This document shows positions 1 to 12,834 of a stretch of DNA of 64,000 bases, piece by piece. The stretch covers positions 31,436,084-31,500,083 of the forward strand of contig CM019719.1 in assembly GCA_009760885.1 (NCBI GenBank), in the 5' to 3' direction. Below the pieces are notes generated by a model that searched no databases, had not been told where the DNA came from, and saw only the letters and a program-made list of their open reading frames with translations. The position numbers and the translations under genes were made by a program. Position 1 is the stretch's first letter. Each line of letters begins with the position of its first letter. Source of the stretch: Achatina immaculata (Eukaryota; Mollusca; Gastropoda; Stylommatophora; Achatinidae).

Positions 1-335
1 TACTGGTATCACGTCCACCTAGCGGCACTTAGGTGTTGGTACAGTGTGCAAGAGCCATAAAACGTCGCAGCTATGTCATGCCTGAGGTTGTGGCCATATT
101 TCTAAGATGATAAAATACATCCTGGGCGAAGAAGACATGGTTATAAACCTGCACTTCAAGTTGTTGTTGGCCTACTTTCTAAACGTTAAGGCGGCGTTTG
201 CAGATCACAAGTAACTGTCTCAACTTTTGGTAAGCATTTTTCTTGTCTCTGTAACATTCATGCGCTTGGGCGTCGAATATTCCATCATCTCTTAGGTTCT
301 GCGCCGAAATAAACTGGAAAAGATGCTTTACCATT
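1..335. other. Unassigned DNA
   Basis: No gene, repeat or element recognised before the 30-bp minisatellite. Confidence 0.6.
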
Positions 336-420
336 TTGTGTGGGCCATGCTATTTCCGATTATGTTGTGCCACTTGGTCAGCTTGTAAAAGTTTTGCTCT
401 CCAGCTCTCTTTCTTCTGTG

Positions 421-870
421 AATTCTCCATTGAGTTCTCTAATTTCTGTGAATTCTCCATTGAGTTCTCTAACTTCTGTAAATTCTCCATTGAGTTCTCT
501 AACTTCTGTAAATTCTCCATTGAGTTCTCTAACTTCTGTGAATTCTCCATTGAGTTCTCTAACTTCTGTAAATTCTCCATTGAGTTCTCTAACTTCTGTG
601 AATTCTCCATTGAGTTCTCTAACTTCTGTGAATTCTCCATTGAGTTCTCTAACTTCTGTGAATTCTCCATTGAGTTCTCTAACTTCTGTAAATTCTCCAT
701 TGAGTTCTCTAACTTCTGTAAATTCTCCATTGAGTTCTCTAACTTCTGTGAATTCTCCATTGAGTTCTCTAACTTCTGTGAATTCTCCATTGAGTTCTCT
801 AACTTCTGTAAATTCTCCATTGAGTTCTCTAACTTCTGTGAATTCTCCATTGAGTTCTCTAACTTCTGTC
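421..870. repeat. 30-bp minisatellite, 15 units
   Basis: Unit AATTCTCCATTGAGTTCTCT plus AACTTCTGTG/A. The period is divisible by three, so long open frames appear on both strands; they are artefacts of the repeat. Confidence 0.95.
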
Positions 871-904
871 TTTTCACGAATTGTAAAGAATTTTGATAGT
901 CTTC

Positions 905-1242
905 TCTGTAGTTTTTCCAGCCATCTTCGCCTTGGTCTTCCTCTCTTTCTTTTCCCCATTATGTACCCTTCCAAGACGGTCTTCTCCTGATTATCATGAC
1001 GTTTAATGTGTCTAAAACATTTAAGTTTTCTCTCTTTAATCCTCTTTACTAGCCAACCTTCTTCAATAGTAAGTTCTTGTAGTATGGATATTTTGTGTGT
1101 GTGTGTCCATAATGTTTGAAGAACTCTTCTGTAGCCTTTACATTCAGAGGCATTTATGTGTTTCTCATCTGTTTTGTTAAGTGCCCAGGCCTCATATGCA
1201 TATGTTGCAACTGGAAAGATGCACGCCCTTAAAAATCCTATG
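905..1242 (-). mobile_element. LINE-B RT C-terminal fragment
   Basis: Minus-strand translation reads RACIFPVATYAYEAWALNKT, SILQELTIEEGWLVKRIKER and GYIMGKRKRGRPRRRWL, the C-terminal signature of a second LINE family found about nine times here. Its 3' side is replaced by a 30-bp minisatellite. Confidence 0.85.
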
Positions 1243-1289
1243 TGGTAGAAGACAAAAAAAGTTCGGTACGCCGTAAAGTCAAGAAACAT

Positions 1290-3880
1290 AGTTTACTGAA
1301 CTTAGCAACAGGCTGCCAGCTTTGTCTTTGCCAGATGAATACACAGAACTAAGGAAAAAAACTACGAGACACATACATAAACCATATGTTAACTCAATTA
1401 TTATACCGCAACATAATTTGAATTAAAATAATTAAATCTATAAATAGCACCAACATGTATTGTTTTTATTCAAGCGTGGAAATATTTGTAACGAAGGAGA
1501 CTTGAAGGACGGCCATGCTCTGTTGCTGGCCTGCAGTCAGCATATGTGCTTGACCTTTAACCTTAGTGTTGTGCTGGGTAATAGATATGAGCTGCGGAGG
1601 ACACACTGCAAATCGGTAATAGCCTCAATGACAAGAAGGAATGCGCCAACAGCAAGAAAGGGATCGCAATCAAAGATGAATGGGAATTTTTTTGATTAGA
1701 AATTCTCGAAGAAGATGGCGCCATATGCGTAAATATAATACTCTAAGTTACCAGCTTTAGCACACTTTACCAACATATTCAGTTACTCAAAAAAGGGGCA
1801 GGGGGATCGAAATATATTCTAAACCGACTTCGGGGCTCTCCGCTCGATCCAATTGAATAACTGGCAAATTATTTCCGTGTAGGAAATTTTCATTTTTTTC
1901 ATGTAATTATATGTTGTTCTTATATGTGTCCATTGACGAATAACATACTTATTCGTACTTAAAACGAAAACATTATCTCCTATGATCCACTGTCACATTT
2001 CTAGTGCTCAACATACAAATCTCGAGAGATTAAAATTCTCTCGCATCTCCTTTATATACTGGATAAGTCGGTACCGCTTTTACTCAGAGTTGCGCACCCC
2101 TTTTGCTGACCAGTCCCTGAGACGAAAGAAACTAGCACTGGAAGCCATATTTGTTGATAAACAAAAGCTTAGCGACGATAAACTTTGAAAAACTCGCGTT
2201 AATCGCCCTGTTTTCTGCTCAAACCATGCGCTTCATGCTAAACAAATGAATTCCGGAAGGAAGTCAACTGCTGGTTTTAAGATACTTTGATTATTTTCAA
2301 AATTAAAGAGCTACAAACCATCATCGCACTGCGCGACTATAAGTAGGACTTAACAGGGATATAGCCACGCAGGACGCGTGCCAAAATAGACAAAGAGTAT
2401 ACAAAAAGCTTGACTTTTGATATGTTTTTTTAAATCTTGTACCAGGACATGATAAACACATATAAAACATTTGAAGTGTAAGAAAGATTCACGCACATAA
2501 CAACAGTATACACATGTAATGGTTCTCTGCTCTATATTTTACACATAAAAATTCTCTTGTGCTATTTTAACTAATTTTGTATTGTAACTATATCTTTCTT
2601 ATCCTGAATAAACTTTAGCTTATTTACAGCTTTATTCAACTAATATTTTAATTGGATGCAAAATTATCCACTTTACAGGCGTCAAAGTTACATTTATGAA
2701 GAAAATGTGTTCGCGAACAAGTAGCTAACGTGACTAAATTAACTATTTCATTATTTAATAAGGTATAAAATGTGTATGCCATGTTGGCTGCTTGCCTAAC
2801 AAAAATATTTGACAAAGGACAGAGGAGGGTTAAAAGTAAAAAAAAAAGTATGCACCGCAGTGGAGATATGAGTTTGCAAGAACTGACCATGTTGTCTCCT
2901 TTACATTTTACTGATAATCAGAGACGGCTATGCTTGAGCGATGGAATGGGTATCTGAGCTGTCCAAGACTATAATCCCATGTTTACCTGGTGCACCCAGT
3001 GAGCTAGAAAGCTCGTTTCTTTTCACTTCAGGGCTTCCAAGATGGCACCATAATCCAGTCCCATCGAGCCACGCTGCCCGTACATCAACATCGCCAAGGC
3101 GATGACTGCAAATAACAGCGCCCTGGACTTTCAGTGACAACATAAACACACCATATTTAAATTCCCCTTCCCTTTTTTTTCAAAGAAACAGGTTTATCAA
3201 GTCACTGATGTTTATCACGCATTTTATTTTGTATTTCAAAGAAGAAGAAAAAAAAAGCCAACTCCTCATGCTTCAAACAGCTTTCTGTTTATAGACATCA
3301 CTCGACTGGTTATTATCAATCACAACTAAGCATTCAGGTGATTTCAAATGAGGGAAAACCCCCAGCTAAAAATACACATTTCTGCGCAAAACTAAAAAAA
3401 AAAAATTACGGGATTAAAACACAAATACCCGGATCTGTAAGTACATTGTTTATGTACAGGTTGTCCGCGTTTTATCGCTAGACCTTAATCTGTTGAACTT
3501 CCTTGACAGTGGAGAAATTCCCCCCTCCCCACCCCCTTTTCACTTCATTTCCCATAGTTTGTGATAATTTACTTCCTGCTTGATATTGTGCATGTATGTG
3601 CGTTGTTAGGAAGCGGATTATTATATGTGTGCTTAGGCAGGATGGTGACCTAGTGTGTGTCACGATGAAAACAAAAGTAAATCTACAAGTAGAGCAGGCG
3701 GGAGATCTAGTTTTTGAGCAGAGAGTTAAGGCGGTCTGTACGTGGTATCTTGACGTAAAATAAATGTGACTGTCCTGGAGTACTTCGAGAAGGAGTGTGC
3801 GGTAGTGACTACAGTAATTATTGCAGGGAGTGTAAATAGTCTGACTGGTTCAATTTGTGTAAGGATTGCGAGAGTGACTA
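1290..3880. other. Unassigned intergenic DNA
   Basis: Only short unsupported open frames; mostly AT-rich with some A/T runs (3240-3260, 3390-3405). Nothing recognised. Confidence 0.6.
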
Positions 3881-3890
3881 TTCTACGTTC

Positions 3891-4697
3891 TATGATCAGC
3901 ATGTGGTGGTGATTGTTCTGCCTTCTATGATCAGCATGTGGTGGTGATTGTTCTGCCTTCTATGATCAGCATGTGGTGGTGATTGTTCTGCCTTCTATGA
4001 TCAGCATGTGGTGGTGATTGTTCTGCCTTCTATGATCAGCATGTGGTGGTGATTGTTCTGCCTTTTGTTAGGAGTGTATGGTTGTGAGTGTTCTAACTTT
4101 TATAAGAGGTCTGTGGCAGTGGCTGTTTTAACTTTTATAAGAGGTATGTGGTAGTGGCTGTTTTAACTTTTATAAGAAGTATGTGGCAGTTGCTGATTTA
4201 ACTTTTATAAGAGGTATGTGGCAGTGGCTGTTTTAGCTTTTATAAGAGGTATGTGGCAGTGGCTGTTTTAACTTTTATAAGAGGTATGTGGCAGTGGTGT
4301 TCTAACTTTTATAAGGGGTATGTGGAAGTGGCTGTTTTAACTTTTATAAGAGGTATGTGGCAGTGGTGTTCTAACTTTTATAACGGGTATGTGAAAGTGG
4401 CTGTTTTAACTTTTATAAGATGTATGTGGCAGTGGTGTTTTAACTTTTATAAGGGGTATGTGGAAGTGGCTGTTTTAACTTTTATAAGAGGTATGTGGCA
4501 GTGGCTGTTTTAACTTTTATAAGATGTATGTGGCAGTGGTGTTCTAACTTTTATAAGAGGTATGTGGCAGTGGCTGTTTTAACTTTTATAAGAGCTATGT
4601 AGCAGTGGCTGTTTTAACTTTTATAAGATGTATGTGGCAGTGGCTGTTCTAACTTTTATAAGGGGCATGTGGTAGTGCTGTTCGAACTTTTATAACT
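3891..4697. repeat. 35-bp minisatellite in two subfamilies
   Basis: 3891-4065 holds five exact units (TATGATCAGCATGTGGTGGT plus 15 nt). About 4080-4697 holds around 18 units (TATAAGAGGTATGTGGCAGT plus 15 nt). The two units align base for base over 35 nt, so they share an origin. Confidence 0.9.
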
Positions 4698-4699
4698 TT

Positions 4700-4790
4700 T
4701 TACATGTACCTGTGAGACCTAGGCACTTAAAAAACAGCTGAGAAACACTGCCTTTAAATGCTACAGAAGAGTTCTTCAGATATCATGGAC

Positions 4791-4847
<57 letters not shown>

Positions 4848-5152
4848 ATACTACAAGAACTGAATATTGAAGAAGGTTGGCTAGTAAAGAGGATTAAACA
4901 GAGAAAACTTAAATATTTTGGACACATTAAACGTCATCATAATTTAGAGAAGACCGTCTTGGAAGGGTACATAATGGGGAAAAGAAAGAGAGAAAGACCA
5001 AGGCGAACTTATCTGCAAGACATCGTTGATAATCTGTAAATGGATGCATCAGCAGCAGGACATCTTGCTTACAACCGAGAGGCCTATAGTAGAGCTGTTA
5101 TGGAGGCAAAGTTCGGCAAGGGCATGCAAATTACTGACTGACTGACAATCAT
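4700..5152 (+). mobile_element. LINE-B 3' fragment interrupted by a TA microsatellite
   Basis: CTGTGAGACCT...CTACAGAAGAG is followed by a TA repeat (about 4795-4845) in place of the usual AAAGAACAAATATA, then SILQELNIEEGWLVKRIKQR to the GGCATGCAAAT end with an ACTG-rich tail. Confidence 0.87.
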
Positions 5153-5420
5153 TGTATGTTCGGATGATGGAGGTTAGCATCTTCTTTTAAAAAGCAATAC
5201 AGTATGTTTGACAGTTGATAGTACATTGGGTTTTTTTTTAGACTAGCCTATTACGCATTTAATAGACTACTGTGTAAGCATTATTTTAGAAGTTTATATA
5301 ATGTGGCATGCCAAAACTAAATGGATGTGCCTTACTTTATTGTGATATTCGCTTTATGACGATATTCGCTTTATTGCAGTGGTTTGTAACCAAACATACA
5401 ATTTCTCCTAGTTACTCCTT

Positions 5421-5525
5421 CATTCATTCATTCATTTGCATGTCCTTTGCGGAACTTTGCCTCCCAAACAGCACTCCTGTAGGCCTCTCGGTTGTGAGCA
5501 AGATGGCCTGCTGCTGCTGCGCCCA
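5421..5525 (-). mobile_element. LINE-B extreme 3' end
   Basis: About 100 bp matching the last part of LINE-B: ATTC repeats, then TTTGCATGTCC...GCGGAACTTTGCCTCCC. In the element's own sense its tail is a TGAA repeat. Confidence 0.85.
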
Positions 5526-6054
5526 TTGCTGTTTAGATTTCTTGGTATATTTCCAGAAGATAGTTTACCATTGCGTTCCTTCCGGGCAGTGACTGTACTA
5601 GTCAATGATCGTAGCCATTGTCCCTACATTGAGATCATCTGCCTACCATCATAGAATGGTGACCATAACCAACATTATCTGTCAGGAGTTACTCCTGCAT
5701 AATTTAATATTACTGTAACGACATTTAAATTCATGTACTTAATTTAAACACTTTAACTATTTCTCAGACTTTCCTAGTCTCTTGAATCCCTTGTCTTCTC
5801 TAAAATCTTTGGTCCCTTTACACAACCCGCCAGATACAACACTCTTAAGTGCGGTCGCTAGAAGATACCATGTTGGGGCGACGCTGAGTTCTCTCATGTC
5901 CACAAAGTTAAATCATATTTCCTTGGACGCAGTATTCGACTATGTTCATCTTTTTCTTTTCATACACTGCTCTCTTTTCTGCAGACTTTATTTTACTGTT
6001 ATTAGCCTTTTCAGTTTCTCGCCACCAGTTCGAACTCTTCAGATTGTGTCACAG

Positions 6055-6094
<40 letters not shown>

Positions 6095-6289
6095 ATGTAT
6101 TAAGCTTCTGCGTTCATTTCAGAAATAAATTATTTGCTTCTGACGTCTTTACACCCGCGCGTACTCAACGGTAGCTTTAAAAAATGACTTCAAGAGATAC
6201 AGTAATCGGAAAACATGAAACAAAATAATGCTTTTCGTGTATACAGTCACTGTGCATGGAAAAACCAGTGTGGTGCAAATTCAAGAATC

Positions 6290-6415
6290 GTGTAGGGATA
6301 GGCGATGCTAACATTAGATCTTTAAGCGGTAGATGTTGATGATTAAAATAGAAACATGCTGTTAACATTGGGGTCTTTATGCCGTGGGCGTTAATATTAG
6401 AGGTACACGCTGTTA
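6290..6415. repeat. About 54-bp minisatellite, left part
   Basis: Units of the type ACATTTAGGTCTTTATGCGG...TACATCCTGTTA, degenerate here. Continues at 7687 after the mariner insertion. Confidence 0.75.
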
Positions 6416-7686
6416 CGAGGTGTGATTGATAAGTTCTCGGCATAAGGTACAAATACTTGAAACACACAGCTAATATTAGGTGCATTTGTAGGTCAGGTTA
6501 ATGTAAGATTAAACACAAAGTTTCAAGAAATTAACTGCACCAACTTTTTTTTTACAGGCAACTGAAGTGGTTAGGGGTGGAAGAAATTGAGAAAATGGAT
6601 AAAATTTCTCATCGAGCAGTCATTCGCTACATCTGCTTCAAGGGCTTATCATCGAAGGAGACCCATGAGGATATGGTGGAGACTCTAGGGGAGAGTGTCC
6701 CTTCTTACAGACAGACAAGAAATGGGCAGCTCAATTCAAATATGGAAGGGAGAGTCTGGAAGATGATCACCGTCCAGGAAGACCAAGAATGGTAACCACC
6801 GATGAAACTACCGGCAGAATCCATGACATGATAATGGAGGATCGACGACTAACTGGGCGGTACATTGCTACTGAGTTGGGCATCTCCCAGGAACGTGTTC
6901 ATGCCATTATTCACAATGATCTTCAGATGACAAAGGGTCCCGAAACTTCTTGGAGCTGATCACAAACGACAGCGTCTCAACATGTCAAGAAATAATCTTG
7001 GCCATTTTTCTGCAAATCCTGAAAAGTTTCTTCAGCAATTTGTGACTATGGATGGGACTTGGGTTCATCGTTTTCAACCAGAAACCAAAGAACAGTCAAA
7101 GCAGTGGAAACATCATGGATCCCCACCTCCAAAGAAAGCAAGGGTGGTTCTGTCTGCAGGCAAAGTGATGGCTTCCATCTTTTGGGATTCAGAAGGTGTG
7201 CTATTGGTAGACTATCTTCCAGGGCAGAACGGTCACCCAGGCCTATTGCGCTAATCTTGTGAAGCAACTACGGGTCAAATTGAAAGAAAAGCATCGAGGG
7301 AAATTGACGAGAGGTCATCTTTCAGCAAGACAATGCTCCAGTTCACAAGTCGGCGGTGGCAATGGCTGCCATCCACGAATGCGGCTTCCAGCTTCTTGAA
7401 CATCCTCCTTATTCACCAGATTTGGCCCCTTCGGACTATTACCTGATTACCAAACTAAAAAAGGAGCTCAGTGGTAGCAAATTTGCTTCAGATGATGACG
7501 TCTTTCATGCTGTAAACCACTTTCTACTGGCACAAGGTGCTGACTTTTATAAGGGGCATATATGCTCCAGGATCGCTGGACTAAGTGCATAAACTTGCAA
7601 GGGGACTATGTTGAGAAATAATCCAAAAAAGTTGTCCACAAATAATCCGTTGTACGTTATGCCGAGAATATATCAGTCACCCCTCA
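6416..7686 (+). mobile_element. Mariner-type DNA transposon 1, defective
   Basis: Terminal inverted repeats: CGAGGTGTGATTGATAAGTT at the left and the complement of GAATATATCAGTCACCCCTC at the right, sharing TTCTCGGCATAA inside. Flanked by TA on the left and a mutated TC on the right. The degenerate transposase (frames 6577-6795, 6982-7254, 7290-7600) retains TMDGTWVHRFQPE, QDNAPVHKS and HPPYSPDLAPSDYYL, the three DD34D blocks. Frameshifts near 6795, 6960 and 7254 make it a pseudogene. It interrupts a minisatellite. Confidence 0.92.
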
Positions 7687-7990
7687 TCACATTTAGGTCT
7701 TTATGCGGTGGATGGTGATAATATTAGAGATACATCCTGTTAACATTTAGGTCTTTATGCGGTGGGTGGTGATAATATTAGAGATACATCCTGTTAACAT
7801 TTAGGTCTTTATGCGGTGGGTGGTGATAATATTAGAGATACATCCTGTTAACATTTAGGTCTTTATGCGGTGGGTGGTGATAATATTAGAGATACATCCT
7901 GTTAACATTTAGGTCTTTACATGGAGAATATGGAAGATTTGGTACATACTAGCTGTTAATATTAGGTCTTTATACGGGGCTGTAGATGAT
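7687..7990. repeat. About 54-bp minisatellite, right part
   Basis: Four nearly identical units followed by two degenerate ones, the same unit as 6290-6415. Confidence 0.9.
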
Positions 7991-8741
7991 GAGAGATACT
8001 GCCGAAACTGATCCTTTCAGTTCGTTTTTTCGATGGTGCAGCTTCTCATATAGTAGACTGTTTATCATGCGTAATAGTTCTCTTGTTGCTGACAAAGATG
8101 TTTTCATTTCTTCTACGGGACTGGATACTGGTATTGTTTTTCTTTCAGTTTCTTAGGCTGAAATATTGTTTGTTCCACGTGCGAACATCGTGAGGTCTGG
8201 GTCTGATAATTATAATTTGTGCAATCAGTCACTCAGAGTTTGTAGCAAAGAATGTTGCCACCTGCTGAAATGTACTCACTGATGAAACTGCTGAGTGGAA
8301 GCGTATTTAGTAGCCCGAGGCTTTATAGAACAACAACAGCAGCAACAGCAGCAGCAGCAACAACAACAACAGCAACAAATGTGTGTCAGTTAATGAGATA
8401 GAAACGAGATCTATCTAAGCTAGTGGCTTGGAAATGTTAAATGTGCTGTGTTGTGAATGGAAGTCTGGATATGAGATTAGCATTTCCTTTAGGGTTTATG
8501 GTTTTGTTTAACCAGGTTACTGGGGAAGGGTGAGGAAGGGTGGGGGGGGGGGGTTGTAAGAGGGAGGAGACCGGGGTAAGGTGGGATGGAGAGGATGGTG
8601 GTATTTCAAACGGAAGAAGGAGTGAATGGCATTTTTTTGGGGGTCTGCACTTTTTAATGACATTGAATAACACCATTATCCCCCCCCCCAAAGACGTAAC
8701 GTAGTTTAGATCTGCAAATTTTGTGTTTTGTTTCCATTTAC

Positions 8742-8985
8742 GTACATGTTAAGTAATGTAAAGATTACAGGTTAATTAATGTAAAGATTACAGGTTAAGT
8801 AGTGTAAAGATTACAGATTAAGTAATGTAAAGATTACAGGTTAAGTAATGTGAATATTACAGGTTAAGTAGTGTAAAGATTACATATTAAGTAATGTAAA
8901 TATTACAGGTTAAGTAGTGTAAAGATTACATATTAAGTAATGTAAATATTACAGGTTAAGTAATATGAGTATTAAAGGCTATGTA
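8742..8985. repeat. 23-bp minisatellite
   Basis: About 10 units of GTTAAGTAATGTAAAGATTA plus CAG, with GATTACA/ATATTACA variants. Confidence 0.9.
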
Positions 8986-9435
8986 AAATTAGTCCTAGCA
9001 GGCACTGGAAGCACGTGGTGGGATGCTGTGTTCGTGCTTGTTTGACTGGACCTTTCCGCATTCTAGAGTGGGATGTGATCAGCAGCATGACTGACCACAC
9101 TCCCTTCCCCGAGTTCCTGATGGAGCTACAGGCGGGTTACGGTGGCCCCCCCCCCCTGCCCGGTTTCGAATCGTCGACATTCGCCATTAATGTAGAAACG
9201 AGTACTGTAATCATTGAACTGTTCAGCCTGTATAAAAGGGTATATATTTAATGTGTCCCTGGCTTTTGGTTTGTAATACACATTAAAGTAAACCGCGAAT
9301 AGCAAAGTTGTTCCGCGAATAGGAAAGCTGTTCGTGTACTAATTTCTCATGCCACTGGTTCGGAGTTCGACTTTGGCCCTATCTGTGGAACTTCTCAGTT
9401 CCTGTGTGTATTCCAGAAATCAAAAAGCACAAGTG

Positions 9436-9438
<3 letters not shown>

Positions 9439-9485
<47 letters not shown>

Positions 9486-9525
9486 CTCTCTCTCTATCTC
9501 TGTCTCTCTCTGTCTCTCTCTCTTT
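9439..9525. repeat. TC microsatellite
   Basis: TC repeat with a short TGTG interruption. A shorter TC repeat lies at 6057-6090. Confidence 0.95.
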
Positions 9526-9604
9526 TACCTCAATTAAAGTAACTACCCGTATCGTTTTATACGAGACAGGCACGTTTTTAAAAAAAAAAGATTTGACTTG
9601 GGAA

Positions 9605-9880
9605 TCATATTATTTGGATCGGAACGCCTATAATGTTCCCTATTTTAAAACACATGTCCCATATTGTCCCGTATTTTCATCTTTGATCGCTGCATGTTCG
9701 AAAATACCCAAACTGTTTTAAAAAAAATTGATCTTAGTGAAAGTGTTGGTAGTTTGAAGAAAGTTCCTTCCGTGGAGAATTGCAACAAATGGGTCTGATA
9801 GGCATATTTGTAAGTAGAGTTATATACCGCGCCTACTGATTAAAATTTAGGGTTAAAATTTAAATTTAACGTTACTAACA
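9605..9880 (+). repeat. Dispersed repeat R, copy 1
   Basis: Shares a long co-linear stretch with 28100-28332: TATTTTGATC/TTTGGATC, CCCTATTTTAAAACA, ATCTTAGTG-AAGTG and a tail GGTTAAAATTTAAATTTAAC. No coding potential or known family recognised. Confidence 0.75.
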
Positions 9881-11338
9881 ATCTGCCTGATTGAGTGACA
9901 CTTGTGCTAACTAAGGGAAGATTATCTCATTAGTTTTTTTTAATTTCTCAAGCAGTAGCTGAAACTGTTTTTCTTTGCAACATGGAGACCCCCCCCCCCC
10001 CAACCACGAATATTTTATTGTGAAAAACAGTGACACTATTCACACAACCACTCAAAAACTGTTCCAGTTTATTTATGTTTGAAAAGGACGAATCTAATGC
10101 TTGCTATAAATAGAAGCTCCCCTGCTGTGTCTAACCTACAAGAGCCGAACTTCCTGGTTGAATAATCAGTTCCCAGTATTTTAACAATGTCACTCCATAT
10201 GTTTTAACCCTATACTTGTCAGTGGTTAGTTGTGATAGTCGGTCGACTTCAGAATCTGCGGTAGTATCACATTGCGCGCCACTGATAAGTTTGTGTGCAA
10301 TTTTTTGTTTGGCAGTTACTTGTTTTCACCACAGTTTGGTCGTGTTATTTTAAAATAGTGGTCATTCGGTTATTGCTTTTTTTTTTTTTTGTTGGTTTAA
10401 TGCTATGTTTAATCTTAACCTGTCTCAATGAACAATAACATCAGCTAATGAAGTTCATAGTTTTGTGAACATTATTACTTTGCCTTAGATATTTTTTTTC
10501 CGAAGACATCGCTTTAACTCTTTAAAGGGCATCTCGTGTAATTTCTAAACACATTTCGTAGAGACTAATGATGGAAACGTATTTTTTAAAAAAGCTATTT
10601 TATAATAAACCAATAGTAATTTATTTTCGAAAAAAAATCTTTAAGCAGTTGAAATTCTACTTTTTAAATCTGCTATTGCCTTTGTACTTTTCGCATTTTG
10701 CAAGCACTTATAAACCATCAACGTTTATGACTACCAAAGTGGTAAGACGCCCGTTGAAATTATGCTTCGCTTCACGATGTGAGATAAAATGATACTGTGA
10801 ACATTTCATATTCCTCGCCCAAGTTTTCTGTTTACAAGTTAAATGTGGGTGTAAAGCAGGACACGCCCTTTACTCACTCTTCGTGCCAGATATGGAAAAC
10901 TGTGCCGAGACTGTTCTTCGTTGTGTGAATAATAGTGAAATGAAAGTTGTCTCCCTTCCATTGCTGGCTTTGTAGCAAGTGGGAATAGTTTTCAAAGTAA
11001 ATAACACAGATAAAACGTGGTTTCTAGCTTAGAGATTTGTTTCGTGGAATGATAGAGAAGTTTTCATTCCTTACCACTATCTTGTGGACAATCTTCCGTT
11101 TCGCGACTTTTTTTTATTTATTTAAGTGAAACAAATTATCGCCGTCTACTGAAGAAATGGTGGTGGTAGTGATAACAGGAGAACTGAAACCGGACAAAAG
11201 AGGATTTGTGATTTTTGTGTAGGATCTTTCAGCGATTTTAATCATATTATTTGTTGTAGCTGCAGTGAGTGATTATTGCATTCATTAATGCAGATAGAGT
11301 GGTAGAGTCTGTATATATTACATACTACCTTTTGCATA

Positions 11339-11385
<47 letters not shown>

Positions 11386-11584
11386 TCTGCTTATTTAGAC
11401 ACATATACGTGGCGAAAAGACAGATTTATGAATGGGTGGATAAGTGAACAAACAGAATGTTCAAGACACAGAAAAGCACACTGCGAAGATGATTAGTCAT
11501 GTCGCATACACACAGAAATATTTAGCTCCTTCCGTATACAGAAATAGTGATAGACACACAATAACATTGTTTATTCATACGAGT
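9881..11584. other. Unassigned intergenic DNA
   Basis: Homopolymer C at about 9992-10001, T runs and the TA microsatellite. No gene or element recognised. Confidence 0.55.
11342..11384. repeat. TA microsatellite
   Basis: Uninterrupted TA repeat 210 bp upstream of the LINE-B copy. Confidence 0.95.
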
Positions 11585-11595
11585 ACATAGAGATA

Positions 11596-12433
11596 AATAT
11601 AATGAAGAATGTTAGAGTAGATGTAGACAAAGAATATTACGATGACATAACAATTGGAGGTTATGAAATACCAGAGATTAGATATGCTGATGACACAGTA
11701 TTGCTGTCCACAACACAAAAAGGAATGGAAAAACTAATTATGTCAGTCCGTAAGAATAGCGAAGAGCAAAACTGTATTCTTAATGCGAAGAAAACTAAAT
11801 TGATGACAACTGACAAAACAAACAAGGCAGCTTATATATGTATCAATGAGGAACAACTGGAAGAAGTGAAGAGTTTTGAATATCTTGGATCACTGCTAAC
11901 TAATAATGGAAATACAATGAGGGAAATTAAAAGGAGGACATATATCGCTCTTCAGAAAGTAAAGCAACTAAAGAATCTGTGGAGAGCAACAGACAGAACT
12001 ACAAAAATAAGATTTTTAGGGGCATGCATCTTTCCCATCGCAACATATGCCTGTGAGACCTGGACACTTAACTAAACAGCTGAGAAACATATAAATGCCT
12101 TTGAATGTAAATGCTACAGAAGAGTTCTTCAACTACCATGGACACAAAAAAGAACAAATATATCCATACTACAAGAACTTAATATTGAAGAAGGCTGGCT
12201 AGTAAAGAGGATTAAAGAAAAAAAAACTTAAATATTTTGAACACATTAAACGTCATGATTATCTAGAGAAAACTGTCTTGGAAGGGTGCATAATTCGAAA
12301 AAGAAAGAGAGGAAGACCAAGACGAAGATGGCTGCAAGACATCGGTGATGATCTGCAAATGGATGCATCAGCAACAAGCTATCTGTTAGGGAGGCAAAGT
12401 TCCGCAAAGGACATGCAGATGAATGAATTAATG
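11596..12433 (+). mobile_element. LINE-B 5'-truncated copy with target duplication
   Basis: The longest LINE-B copy. Encodes the RT active site RYADDTVLLS, EEVKSFEYLGSLLTNNGNTM, RFLGACIFPIATYACETWTL and RKRKRGRPRRRWLQDI, with stops at about 12073 and a frameshift near 12220. ACATAGAGATA (11585-11595) and ACATAGTGATA (12434-12444) flank it, a 10/11 target duplication. Tail GAATGAATTAATG. Confidence 0.9.
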
Positions 12434-12834
12434 ACATAGTGATATACACACAATAATATTGTTTCCTTATACTAGTATATATTCCTCCAGTATTCAGATT
12501 GCCCCCCCCCCACTTCGTGGGGCGTACGACTCGCGTTGGGAAACTAAATAAAAGGACGGCAGTAGTGTTATCAATGACGTGTCAACGATGCTGTTGGCTG
12601 AGCCAGTAACTGCAACCCTTGTCATCATTAGAGAAACTAGTATACAAAGCAGCACTAACTGATGATGACTACAGCACTAAGAAAAGCGGTCATAACGGCA
12701 TTTTTTTCAATCTTAAAAAAACGGGCTTGAGGCAAGCAGATATTAGTTGCAAGATTTCCCTATCATCATATTTTGTAACATCTCTCATATCTAATTCTGA
12801 CTCAGTAGGTATTACTCACTCAAAGCCTTCGAGA

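Noticed and set aside
336..990. Overlapping open frames over the 30-bp repeat
   Set aside because: A repeat period divisible by three keeps frames open on both strands; no codon or domain support.
4253..4513. Trp/Phe-rich repeat protein
   Set aside because: Translation of the 35-bp minisatellite; no start context, no conservation argument.
5782..6057. 91-codon open frame
   Set aside because: No domain, no splice context, ends in a TC microsatellite; looks random.
4640..7565. A 17-nt match ACTTTTATAAGGGGCAT between the 35-bp array and mariner 1
   Set aside because: The flanks do not align beyond it; probably chance in low-complexity sequence.
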